Assembly: GCA_013433145.1 (NCBI GenBank)
Contig: CM024171.1
Span: 3,713,065-3,777,064, forward strand
From: Ascaris suum
Lineage: Eukaryota > Nematoda > Chromadorea > Rhabditida > Ascarididae
Direction of reading: 5' to 3'
DNA: 64,000 nucleotides
Shown: one piece after another, positions 25,748 through 58,169 of the stretch
Numbering within the stretch: the first letter of the stretch is position 1
How the letters are laid out: every line of letters starts with the position of its first letter
Made by a program: the position numbers and the translations under genes
Notes under the pieces: model-generated
Database searches by the model: none
Told to the model about the DNA's origin: nothing
The model's input: only the letters and a program-made list of their open reading frames with translations

Positions 25748-28700
25748 TACTTGCGACTTTTTCTATGATCGATATAAAAGATAATCGCGATACAGACGAA
25801 GCCAAAGGTGATAATAGCTCCTATAGCCAGGGCAGCCCAGAATGGTGCCGTCTTCCTCTTCCAGAACTGTGACGAATGCGATAAACAAGCTTATGAGGAT
25901 TTTCAGTCAAGGATGTTTCGGAAAGCGTTAAGAGAAAATGTCCTATTTAAATAGCTAATAATATGTGAGCAGCGGAATCTGATATAAATGATAACTTCAT
26001 TAACACTGGAGAAATATATAGATTTCATTTGTATTTGTAAGTGATAAATTTGCTTTTTCGAACAAAATCAAATATCGGAATGTTTTCACTATGCTTAAAT
26101 ATCAGAAATATCACCAGCATCCCGGTGATTGGTGCAAGCACTTCATCGTAAATCAACATAACAATAACATACTACCACAGACGACACCCAGTGTTTCGAT
26201 ATCTTTTATGTAGCCTACACCATATATTGTATTCGCCACAGTGAAGATTTCACATTGTTGCGGAAAACGATTTGAAACTGATAAAAAATTAACAGTGTAC
26301 TTTATAGAGAAAATATATTCTCACCGAAGATTCGTCTTCGTTACGACGATCGTCGACTTTCCTCAAATTTTACTATTCTTTACTACATTATCATTCTATA
26401 TAAACTAAGAATGCTACCTTTTGATTAACGACATACTCTATTATAAAGAGTTATTTATTTCTCAGAAAATCAAAAATAATTCCAATTGCGGGATTTTAGT
26501 TGCACATCGAACAGACGAGAAATCAACTAGCAAGTCGACTGTAGTTCTAATTTTCATAAAATAATAATAATAATTCCGATAAAATTTCGCAAGTCGACTA
26601 GAGGAAAGATGCAATAATTTTTCGAAGCATGCGTTTACTCTGTTCGCTTTTTGCTTCAATTTGCTTACATATTATCAATAATTTTAGAACAATTTTATAT
26701 TAGGTTTATGTGTACGAGGCAAGTTCCTTCATTAATTGGATGAGATCCATGAATAAGTGCTAGCATGCATTAGAAAGTTTTCGTGAACACACTCAACATC
26801 ACGCTTTCGGCGAATCTTTCCGCTCATCGATAAGCATATCTCATCCAGCATACTACGCAATTCAGTCTGCCATGTGTCCTTGTCGAAACTGAAAGGAAAA
26901 CAGTTGATTGGCTTTGAATCAAACTAAAAGCATTCTGGAAACAGTGCAGCAAATAGTTGGCTCATCGAGATGTTTTACAGCTGAACTGGCTATTTTATTT
27001 ATTAAATGCAACCAATTTTCACGACCGAAAACGTTTGCAGTCGGTTGGATGCGAATGCATTTCAAAATACCGGTTGATAGCTAACGGAAGCCGTCCGGTA
27101 AAGACGGATTCCAATTGCGATCGAATACATTCTAAAAACGTCGGTCGATTACCGACCGATGGCATTCAGTAGTGACTGAGTTTCGGTTGTAACCGAAAAA
27201 TCTAAAAGATTCTTAACCGAATTTCAGCCATTAAAAACAGGCCAGCATTTGGGTTTTCAGCGAGCGTTTGTAAGGCTGCAGCTCTAGGATGCTTAAACGC
27301 GCTTATTTCTTGATTAGTTGCAAAAGCCGAGCGTATTACATACTCCACAGACTCACGTAAGTTCTCAAGGTCGCATTTATTGTGCAGTGCTTAGCCATGC
27401 GTCTTCCAGTTCGCGAGACAACAAACTTGCAACCCTACTACTACGGAAACTTGCATTACATTTTAAAAAAGGGTGTGTCTACTTACTCGATCGAAGAGGT
27501 TCCTTGACCAGGGACTGCAACGTGTGCCGCCATCCTGTTGGGGTGGTTCTCGTAAAACTGTAGCACCGCCCCGTTATTCAGTAGTAGTATGCACCATTTG
27601 AAGTTTTGTCTAAAATAAGTAACGCATTTAAAATTGCATTATTGATATCAAAGCACTATTAAATAGATTAAATTCACTCCCTCAGCAACTGAGTCTCAAC
27701 TAATGGGGACTAGTGAGATCATAAAGGCACCTGCGATGAACATTTTTAGCACTTTTCAAGATTATGAGCAAAAAATGCGTTACGAAATTTTTTCCACTCA
27801 TTCACATGCACCAAACATCAGTTAAAATAATATCATTTGCACATTCACATCTACAAGGCACTTTTAAAGCTTGATCTGCCGAGCTGGTTCGGCCCCACTT
27901 TTCTCCTGCCAGTTTATTCAGCTGATGGACGAGAAATGCTCAGATTTCAGTGGTCAGTGGTGTGACCACCGTCTATGAGCAAAAACGGATAGACCGAACC
28001 CGGCAGACTGATCGAGTCTCACAGGTCATCCTTAACAGCAACCGTCATTTATAAAAGCGATAAGCCAACAAGGTTACGCTACATGGTTATAAACTTTCAA
28101 ATGTGAACACAACACAAACCGTGAGAAAAAAATTGTGATTCGATTGGATGCTGTGAGATCTGTGGTTGCAAAGGCGTTACTCTTTGAGCATACTCGCGCA
28201 TCCACCATGCGCACAATATCGAAGCGTTTCGCCGATGAGTTTGCGAAGTACTCTTCGATCTAGAAAATATTTCATCGCTCTTAGCAATGATCGATTGGCA
28301 GTTTAAAAAATTTATTGATTGATTGGAGAAGTGACTGATTTATCACAATGAGTATAAAAAATATAAATGCACTGTCCATATTTAAAAATCATTACGTTGA
28401 TGAGTTACAACCCTAGATCGAAGACGGCATTTGCAGAAAAATGCGAAATTTGCAACTGTGTAGAGAGCAAGCAGCAGTTACGCACTCTAAAAAACCAAAA
28501 TGGTCCATATTGTAACAATTTTAACGGTCACTTTATTTGTTATTAACTTAAAAACAATACAGGCTGTACTGTAAGGAAATAAAATAAGAAACCAAGATCT
28601 AAATAAAGAAACCATTTGCTATCGTAAAGCATTGTTTGAATTGGCGATACAAAATATTTCCGTTCTGTGGTAACTGCGATTTCAAAAATCTTTCTCAGCC

Positions 28701-28979
28701 TATATCCCATATCTCAGTTCGATGAAAAGGATTCACATTTGTATGAATGCATTATTCGTTGAAATGACCATATCTTATTTTAACACGCTGAGCTTTATGT
28801 TTACCTAACAATAGCCATATGAAAGTACAAAAGAAACGAACATAATTGATGAAGTCAGGTTGAATGCCTTCCTCAGCAAACACTTTCACCACACCATCGA
28901 AGAAAACTGCTTCTCTTGCTTCGTGGAGATCCACGTCAACCAGAAGTATAATTGCAAAATACCAAACGAGACATGTCAT
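25748..28979 (-). CDS. Single-pass (type I) membrane protein, unrecognised family
   Basis: Exons: 28979-28842, 28259-28194, 27921-27899 (a 23-nt microexon), 27609-27487, 26888-26798, 25866-25748. Phases agree throughout, giving 186 residues. The Met at 28979 starts a signal peptide (MTCLVWYFAIILLVDVDLHE); an in-frame Met at 28997 is an alternative. The ectodomain of about 125 residues has an N-glycosylation sequon (NSS, residue 53), a WCILLLNNGAVLQFYENH segment and few cysteines. A basic RRKR (143-146) lies just before the membrane. The membrane segment spans about 156-178 (FWAALAIGAIITFGF onward) and the tail ends HRKSRK before a TAA. I recognise no family. The stop overlaps a strong donor (CGCAA/GTAAGA), so an alternative spliced form may continue into the decarboxylase exons. 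Confidence 0.62.
27091..27198. repeat. Cluster of three short inverted repeats
   Basis: Three potential hairpins lie in a row inside an intron of the membrane-protein gene: CCGTC/GACGG (27091-27095, 27103-27107), TCGGTCG/CGACCGA (27141-27147, 27153-27159), and TTTCGGTT/AACCGAAA (27181-27188, 27191-27198). All share a CGG/CCG core. This may be a remnant of a short inverted-repeat element. Confidence 0.4.
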
Positions 28980-28997
28980 TCTAAATATGGAAGACAT

Positions 28998-31900
28998 TCA
29001 TTGTTGAAGGGCTTATTAGAAGTCGGCAGTAAGGAGAAGATTTCGGAAAATGAGGCTTCTGAAGATTCTGAAATTTCGACGCTTCTAAAGTCGTATTTTC
29101 ATGGTGACATTTGGAAGTAGTTGTCATTGAGAGACTTTCAACAGTAAGAAGCAAGTTTACTTATTAAGCTGAGGAATAAAGACACAAGCGTATTCAAACA
29201 ACTTCAAGAGTTTACGTAAATTTAGTGGGCATGGAACTAATAATAACCAAAAAAAATAGTCTTTCTTGACAACGAGTTGAAATCATAGCAAAGACAGACA
29301 AAACCGAATGCAACGCACAAATCTGAATCAACCCAATCACCTAACTGTTAGATGATGGTGTGTGTTTATGGCATCCAAAGGTCGATCATTCGTATCTCCA
29401 TTCAACATTCTACCGGTCGGTCCCGCATTTTGTTGACAAATCAACCGAATTTACCGCAACAAAATTTTGGTGAGACTATTACAACAAATGTGTTAACCAC
29501 TATGGATGTAAATCATCGACACGAACTGCATTACAATTCATTTGTGCGTTCATTTCGCACTCCGAGGTTACTTCTCGCTAATTTTATTGTGCATATAGCC
29601 GATGAACGCATCAAAAAAGACATTTATATCAGCAGTATTTAACTTCAGCCACTTTAGCCAAGATAGACGAACTTATGTTCGCAGAATTTAGAGCTTTCCA
29701 ATTTTGAGGAGTTCCTATAGTTTCAATTAACTTCTCATAGTTTCAATTGTTTTCTTTTCAGAATAGAAAGAAACAAGTAAAATGGGCACGTTCTATATTA
29801 TTAACTTAATAAATATGCTTTTGGAAATGTCACAGACGAAGCAATGCAGTGGAGAAGATAGACGAACTTCACGAAGAATTAGTGAGGAACGGCCGCACAA
29901 AATGATCTCTGAACGAAACAGTGAATATGCCATATTTAGGAACACAAATCATTAATGCAGATATTGCAAAAAGTTTGATAATTGTCAAGGTTATAGATGC
30001 ATAAGCCCAAAATTATGAAAAAAAAAAGCAAATAAAATACGCAAATCCCACGACCCAAGTGCAATGAAGAGTTGATCGAGCGTTGCATTGCAGTGTGGAC
30101 TATTATAATTTGCCTATAAGTTCAATATTAATATATTTATGCACAACGTTTATCTAGATAACTTTTTTTCTTCGATGAAAGATTGATAGAATTTACTTAA
30201 ATGTTGCAAAAAGATTATTGGAGTTTCGTCGCTATAATTAAGCTGCAATTTGTCAGTGGCCATATAACGAGAGGAATGAAAACGAAGTGATTTCTAACTT
30301 ATTGAAAAAGTGATCTGACAACTATCATACGAGCATAACTTATGTTCGCAGAATTTAATAGCTATAGCCTCCCCAATGAGCTGATGAAATTGAGTAATGG
30401 CTACCGTACACACACCTCAAACAGACATATTCCCTCTTGACGTTATTCGTTCCAGAAGACTTCTCATAAATTGCTTTATTTGGAGTACCTGTACCGTTCA
30501 TTTTCTTCCTTGTATCGTAATACTATAGTGGCGGTATATGCAAGTGGGATAAATCTACTACCCCAAAGAGATGTTAAAGTTAAACCAGAATTACGCCAGA
30601 ACATGGTGTAACTCTATTACGCCAACCTAAATTAGACCAAAATAAAGCGGAAAATATATTTCAGAAAAAAAAGTGAATCTAGCTCGACAGTGGATGCAAG
30701 ATGGCTTGTATTATTCAGCCTTACTTGTAATATTCACAATTTGAACACTCTTTAACAGAGATATGCAGAGTGCCTTTATTTGTTGTCTATCGACTTTCAT
30801 CAACGCTCAGTAACACTCCTACCGCATATAATCAATTTCATAGACAGTAACCGATGAAACTCCAGAATAGGCAGGTAATTTTAGTAGCAAAGACCCGTTA
30901 TAAATATTTAATATTGCTCAGTCTCTTATGTACATTGTGTGCATCCAGTCTCGATGAGTCTGAGATAGAACTATATTATAATGAGGTGTAAATACTTTAA
31001 AATTTATTAATTTGTATTCTCATCTATGAGTGACTTTCCAATTTCACTAAGAACATGCTAAACCCCTCGTTCTGTGCGCTTGGAAATTTGCTTTACTAAA
31101 GTATATCAGGGCGACGTCATTTCTGTGTGTCTCTGTTTGCATTTACTGGAATTGCTGGATTTAAAGGCATGGAACGTGGTGGGTATCATTCAACAAACCA
31201 TGTGACGAATTATGAACTGCAGTCTCACTATATTCCAAACCATACAAGACTCATTAACTAGGGAGCGCTATAGACGCTTTCAAGTGCCAAAAAGTTCACA
31301 TCTATTTTCATAAATGGTATTTATATTGCGCTTTTTTGTAGAAGATTTGTACGCGAGATCGTTTTAGTCAAAACATGTGGGCACTATTCCGTATATTTCA
31401 ATTTTTCGACGATAATTTGTGAAACTGACTGCTCACGCAGTCGGAATGAAAAGCGCGTACTTTGCCAGTTCTTGCTAATTCCCCCGGGATGCTTTCCCAG
31501 TTATTTAATTCTTCAAAAGTTCTTACCATCCTTCTTCGCTATGTTTTAATGCAAGGTGTAAATGCAGTAAAATATTCTATAGCCGTAATTGAATAAATTC
31601 AGTTCATTTCAGTACTTAGTACCATTTAGTACCATTCTGCGCATATCTATGCAAACAACCTCCAAAAGAATGTAATTTGTTTGCTACTGCAGCATTTCTA
31701 CCCTATAACACCTGCACTTACATAATTTGCAAATCCGACGACTACTCAATTCTTTAAGGAGAAGTTGGTAATTTGCTTCTCTGACGTAATGTTTCTACAA
31801 GTGAGATCACTGAGCGGTAGCTATCCTTCCGGTTCCTTTCTAAGACATATTCGCTCCATTTGCTGGTAACATTTCCATTATTTGAGAAATAGTTGACCAT

Positions 31901-32332
31901 TATTCGAGGTTTTAAGTGATGCTCTTAAATTGACTATCTGAAGAGAACTTCTTGATTGTTTTTGTTATATAAGTTATATGGCTTGATTGTTTGTTATATG
32001 GCTATAAATTGGCTATTCTTCTTGAATGTTGATGAATAGTGTATTTTAGAAGGAATTATATTAGCGATAGCCGATTACTTAACGAATTCATTGTTATATA
32101 CGTAGTTGCATATTCATTTATGTGTTAATGTTGATGAGTAGACGCCAACGGAATGCAAGAAAAATCTTTAACTTAATAGAAAAATGGTGATACAGCCCAA
32201 CAATAAGCCCTCATTTGATTTAACGATTGCCTGGTTCTAAACATATTTAATAAATGCCCAACTTACAATGTCGTGGAATTTAGCCATCCCTGTAAGCTTC
32301 TGTGAAAATTCCTTTTAAGGTAATCGTGAACA
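28998..32332. other. Intergenic interval without a supported gene
   Basis: AT-rich, with no convincing exon. A 21-base direct repeat (aacttatgttcgcagaattta) occurs at 29670-29690 and 30337-30357. A 96-codon plus-strand open frame at 29352-29642 has no recognisable content. Promoters of the two divergent flanking genes should lie here. Confidence 0.45.
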
Positions 32333-35117
<2,785 letters not shown>

Positions 35118-35541
35118 AACGAAAAGTCCGCTTATAAACATACAGCAGTAGTTGACTAAAGATTGTATTCTCGTTTCATATGATAAAGTTTTAATGCTTA
35201 TCATTGATGTTTGACGGCAGCAACCTTTCTAAACAACTGATTCCTCTCTACGATTTCATTTGAATTTAGTGTTCGCCGTTAGTCGGAATTCGCTGCTCAG
35301 CCCACTCCCTGACTTGCAAAAATTTCGGTAGCTTTCATCTTGAAAGCAAAACGATCTTAAGTGGTCGGATCATTTAGGGTGATTTATCACTTCTTCTTAC
35401 GATAGCGATCCATTGCAAGAAATGGTATACTGCGTTTTATTTAAAAGAGCACATTTCTCTACACAAGTGGTCCTCGTTCATAGAAGACCACTTCCAATGA
35501 AAGCTGCGACGAAATTTTAAGTGCTTCACATATTCTTCTTC

Positions 35542-35826
35542 TCATCTAACAAACATCCCACTCCGATTCCGAGAGATGGAAGCTCTAGCGGAAACAAAAT
35601 TACGGAGCGACTGACTGAAATCATCGCACATGATCGAAGCACGAATCTTTTTGGGACGGGTAGGTCGCACCATACATATCCCACATCTTCCATTACGCTT
35701 TTCATAAACCACCTCAGCTCTGTGTGTTTCGCAGCCTGAATCGCTGATGACTGGAGGCGAATATGGGTTGAATTCCAACCATTCCATCCTCTCGTGTGAA
35801 CAGTCCAAGAAACGCTCACGTTTCAA
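35542..35826 (-). CDS. Uncertain short basic ORF
   Basis: A 94-codon frame from ATG to stop. It contains MEWLEFNPYSPPVISDSG and a CGIC motif followed by a basic run (RPTRPKKIR). Composition is more protein-like than the surrounding frames, but the same region is also open in two other frames. No homologue is recognised, and it could be a chance frame or a single exon of an unseen gene. Confidence 0.22.
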   Translation of the reverse strand: MKRERFLDCSHERMEWLEFNPYSPPVISDSGCETHRAEVVYEKRNGRCGICMVRPTRPKKIRASIMCDDFSQSLRNFVSARASISRNRSGMFVR

Positions 35827-36002
35827 AAAGTTCTGCGTTCAGTGCGCTCGCGCTAACTTGCATATTTCAGCTCCACTCTGCTCGCCACTTCAGGAGAATG
35901 TTATATTAACTCACTTCACTCTTTATATAATAAAGGTGTGGGGCTTCTCTCGAAGCTTTACTGGATATACTATGTGAAGTCGGCATGATAAATGGGGTTA
36001 GT

Positions 36003-36232
36003 TTTATTCAACGCCTTAAACACTTTATATAAAACCATAAAGAAATAAGGAGGTCGGCAAAGAACGAACGTTCGCCTAACAGGGCCTCGGTACTATCCAC
36101 AATGTCCCTCCACGCAACCGACGACCACCACCATGCTGCTCCAATGTCGGCGCACCCGCTGCAGCTGCAACCTCACTGGACACGCCGAAAATAACGATGA
36201 CTGTGTGTAATCAAATATGCTCCCTTTTATAC
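36003..36232 (-). mobile_element. Possible solo LTR (TATA box to polyadenylation signal)
   Basis: On the minus strand GCGTATAAAAGGGAGC includes a strong TATA box (about 36232-36221), followed by a CAGTCA initiator-like sequence. AATAAA occurs at 36008-36003, about 220 bases on. The intervening sequence is GC-richer than its surroundings. The arrangement matches that at 15020-15297. Termini were not identified. Confidence 0.27.
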
Positions 36233-39200
36233 GCTCCGAGTTTTACCTCAAGGCATTTATAAAGTTTGTTCTGTCTTGACACCGTCAAGGCCCCGTAGAC
36301 AGCTTCAACTGATATGTGATCGTCCTCTTCCCTGCTCTGCACGAAAGCAGTTGATCTGCATTCTGCCGATCTCCTCCCTCACCTATGTATTTTAAGTTTT
36401 CTACGTTCCCTACCTCAGTTATGATTCTGCGGTGCGGTTCTCGGGCTGAGAAGACTAATTCCCATTACCTGAATTTTTGTTCTTTCTCCATTTTTTATTC
36501 TTATGTTGTTCTGTTCTACTGTAAGGGAGATCTGCAAATACAGATCAACTGATTTCCCACAGAGCAGGGGGAAAAGGTGACCGCATGACGGATCAAATCG
36601 TATACCAGTGCTTTAATGACCTCAGCAATAGAACAAATTTCCTATAAATTCATTGAGGCAGATTTGAGGTGTGTAAAAGTGGAGGTGTTGATGTTGTCTT
36701 TCATTCGGGGTCCGCTTGCAGAGGCATGCGCAGGAAGAGAGAGCAGGACCGTTTCGAGCTTTCTCGAGTGGACATCTGTTGTAACTTTCTTTTGGAATAA
36801 AACCTTTTTTTTTGTGCCGGCTTCGCACAACACCTGAAAGCTTCGAGACAACTCCACCAACTGCCCTAACACTATCATGTCATATGCGCAGAATTCAATG
36901 CCAAATTTTGAAAGCAATCTTGGCTCGCTTCACTTGCTGATGAACCTCTGCAAAAAATCGTGTCGGAACCAAATTACTTCAAGCGTTCCCCACCACCAGG
37001 GAAGTTGTTTCATATTTGGCTCAATAAGGACGCAAAGTCGTACCGGGAGCTAACTTCCTTTTAGCATCTTTCCCTCCTGCTGAACGATCGTTTTACCTTT
37101 AACCCAGGAAGAATGCAAAATGGCGTGTGAGATATTGCACTACACTAGGCCAGCTCCGATGGAAGACCCGTCAAAAACTCACTGAAGTATATGAAGTCAA
37201 CTTAGCACGCGCATTTCTAATCTCCACTTCAAAGACAGCAGAAAATGATTCATTATATGAGCGAGGCACTCCTGGTTCAAGCATTTGCACTGCAATGTGC
37301 TGGGACATGCAGCAGGGTAACGCCGCGACCGACCATTACTGTTCACTAATTTTAGCGGAACTCAATAGGCCGTCAACCATCGCCATGCAAAAACATCCTT
37401 TCACATTAAACTTAACAAGCGATTCAATAAAAACGTCTCAACGACCACCGATGGCATATCGCCGCGTATGGTTTTATTTGTAGAGCCGTCGCTCGACTAT
37501 CTACAACATGCAAAAATTCATTTGGAAGCAAGCCTCGAGGAACTGAATCTTCATTCGAGCATGGTTAATATCGACCCTTCCCTCTCCCTACCCCCCCCCC
37601 CATCCTCCTCTCCTACTGCGCGGGAAGATTTGACAATTTGAGGCGCCTCCATCTGCAAAAAAAAAACGGAAAGCAGTCGGATAACGCAATGCGTCACAAC
37701 TTTAGACAGAACCAGATCAAAGAGCGTCAAATGTGGCCGCACCTGCTGTTGCAACTATTTTTTTCCACTATACATGGTCTGTCTCTTTTTTTCGCGAATT
37801 CAACACGCTACGAAGAAAGTTGTCAGAAAATCAAATACATCACATCCATTACACCATGAAAAACCTATTCACTAAAACAAAATCGGCAACTTAGGAAGCA
37901 AACTTGAACGTGGGATGGTTTTTAGCCTCTCTAGCACACCGCCTGTTGTTTTCTTATTCAAGGCAGATAAGGCCTAAAACTTCTTACAGTCTACATCCGA
38001 TATATCTCAACAACTTAACTAACACAAAATAGGCCTACAACCGCTCTCCCTTCCAAAAAACCGATGCAAAAATCACTTTTAGTAGCAACCATATTACGAC
38101 ATCATATGATCGATCCTCACGATTCAGCGCAACTATTGCTCAGAAATTAGCAGCGGAATCGACTTCTCAACCGGTTAAAGAGCTCGATACTACAACTCAT
38201 AGAACCACTTAACATATTACTCCATAAAATTATAACAATCCCACGCCAATAATTTAAAAAAACGAATGAACATTATTCAGTTGAAAGTGCAGTAGATTGA
38301 ACGAACTTAGCAGCAAACGAAAAGCTTACTTAACATGCACAAATCTGATATGTAAATAATTCACAGATTTGGAAAACATAAATGAAATACAATAGTGCGA
38401 TTGTCAAACAAAACGAGGGATATAAATAATATAAATCATTTTTAAAGAAGAAAGCACACAACCGTGTGATCACGAATCTAACAGCTGAACATTTATATTT
38501 ATTAAATAAAATCTTAGCGCAATATTTTTATCAGCACAATTGGGTCGCGTGAAATTCAATAATAAAACAAAACGATTACTTTTTTATTGATCGATACGCG
38601 ATCTAAAATATTCCTTATTTACATACTCATATATAATTCGACAATGTGCATATATTGCACAATTTTCGTTCACACTGAGAATATTTTTTAAAACGATACG
38701 AAAATTCTTTGTCACCGGTAATAACAGAAAAAATCAGATGCAAACGCAATTTACTTCAATTCAAGAGATTCATCGACGATCTCTTCACAAACTAAAAATA
38801 GCAGATTTGATACTCGAATTTAGGATTGAATGTTAATTTTGAAACGATTTAGAAAGCTTTTATGGAATAAAAAATGGCGAAAAATGAAGAATGATTTAAT
38901 GAAGGCGAAGACAGCACAACCATTTAGTTAAAACGTAACGTTGTAACAGTGAAACACAAGTTATTATTATTACTTCATAACCCGCTGCTGACAGTAAATA
39001 ATTCAAAATTCTATCACCTTAAATAATTCGGAAAGATTGAGGACCGTCATCATTGCTAACACACTTTGGTTTACTAGCTAAGCATGCAAAATCAAATAAT
39101 CTTTGCTATGCAAGCGATGGCCAAGTGCGTAATGCAAACGATTTTGCGCGTGTGCATATATACAATTGAGTTGAACACGTCAGCTGGGTGCCATAGGAAG

Positions 39201-39430
39201 CGAACAGCACTCTTGTTGTCTACGCTCGACCACCCGCATTTTGCCCTTCCCCCTCCTCCTTCTGCAAAATCAGTTCCTCGCTGAAGACAGTCTTGAAAAA
39301 CATACATGCTGAATGGATTCTAGCATAACTTCATTTCCCACACCTTGCCCAGTTGTTGGATTATTGGCGTTCAGTGTAACCAAACCATAAGTTCAAATAT
39401 AACAGATGTTGATATGCCGACAACAGTCTT

Positions 39431-57361
<17,931 letters not shown>

Positions 57362-57875
57362 CTGAATAGACAGACTCAACCACAGCTTTCGTTATGCATA
57401 AATAATTGACGCTCTAATGTCCATATAATCACCACTGCAACATAATGTCTGTCTATCCCATAATTTAAACTCGACGCTAAGCGAAGCTTGACCACAGCTC
57501 GTCAACCTGGTTCAGATAATCCCCACTCGTTAGATCACGAAAGAGATATTCTGTTATATGTTTCGCATATTCTTCAAGTATTTACTACTTTCAAATAGCA
57601 ACTTGAAAATCACCACGGTTCGTATCCTGCACACGTCTAGCTGTCTAAGGCGTCGAATATACATGCTAACTTTCTAAGAAGAGAGTGGAAGAGCGGGGAG
57701 AGGGAGTACCCACTAGACCAGTGGGGTGGGGGAGCTCAGAAAACAAGATAGGTCTACCACTGCAGCTCAAGGTGAAACCTCAAGTCGAGTGAAGTGAAAG
57801 CAGATGAGGATATTACATACTTGATGATGTCGAGCAATGGAGTCGTCAATAAAATGAAGTGGCGTTGAAGGAAAC

Positions 57876-58166
57876 GTGTGTGCCGTGCCGCTGTTCATTG
57901 GTGAGCATGACACCGACGACAACACCACTGAATATGAGTATGAGACAAACTGCACGCTGCATGAGGCTGCACGGCCAGGTTCTCAGTTAATTGGCCCCTT
58001 CATAGACGATGCATGCTGGTTAGAGGCCCACCACCTGCAAGAGTATCCACACTTTACTTCGGTATTTAACAACCGCATAATGCAATGCTGTTTCCATGAA
58101 CAGTGTGAAATTGAGTGCGATAATTTCAAGCATAAATTTAAACTTGTCCCTTCTGCAAAAAAATAG
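57876..58166 (+). CDS. Uncertain acidic Cys-containing ORF upstream of KSR
   Basis: A plus-strand frame of about 96 codons, open from a GTG and closed by TAG. It reads GEHDTDDNTTEYEYETNCTL early and RIMQCCFHEQCEIECDNF near its end, and is more protein-like than neighbouring frames. An in-frame stop lies just upstream, so if real it would be an exon with a preceding acceptor. No family is recognised. It is divergent from KSR and about 500 bases from its first exon. Confidence 0.28.
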   Translation: MCAVPLFIGEHDTDDNTTEYEYETNCTLHEAARPGSQLIGPFIDDACWLEAHHLQEYPHFTSVFNNRIMQCCFHEQCEIECDNFKHKFKLVPSAKK

Positions 58167-58169
58167 ACA

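Larger units (their letters stand above)
35118..39430. other. Interval between the tail-anchored gene and KSR
   Basis: No multi-exon gene is supported. Contents worth noting are a minus-strand open frame at 35542-35826, an LTR-like segment at 36003-36232 and an 11-base C run at 37591-37601. A 118-codon plus-strand frame at 37127-37483 shows no recognisable content. Confidence 0.4.

Noticed and set aside
31950..32020. Imperfect tandem repeat of ttgattgtttgttatatgg
   Set aside because: Two to three degenerate copies in AT-rich intergenic DNA; ordinary slippage.
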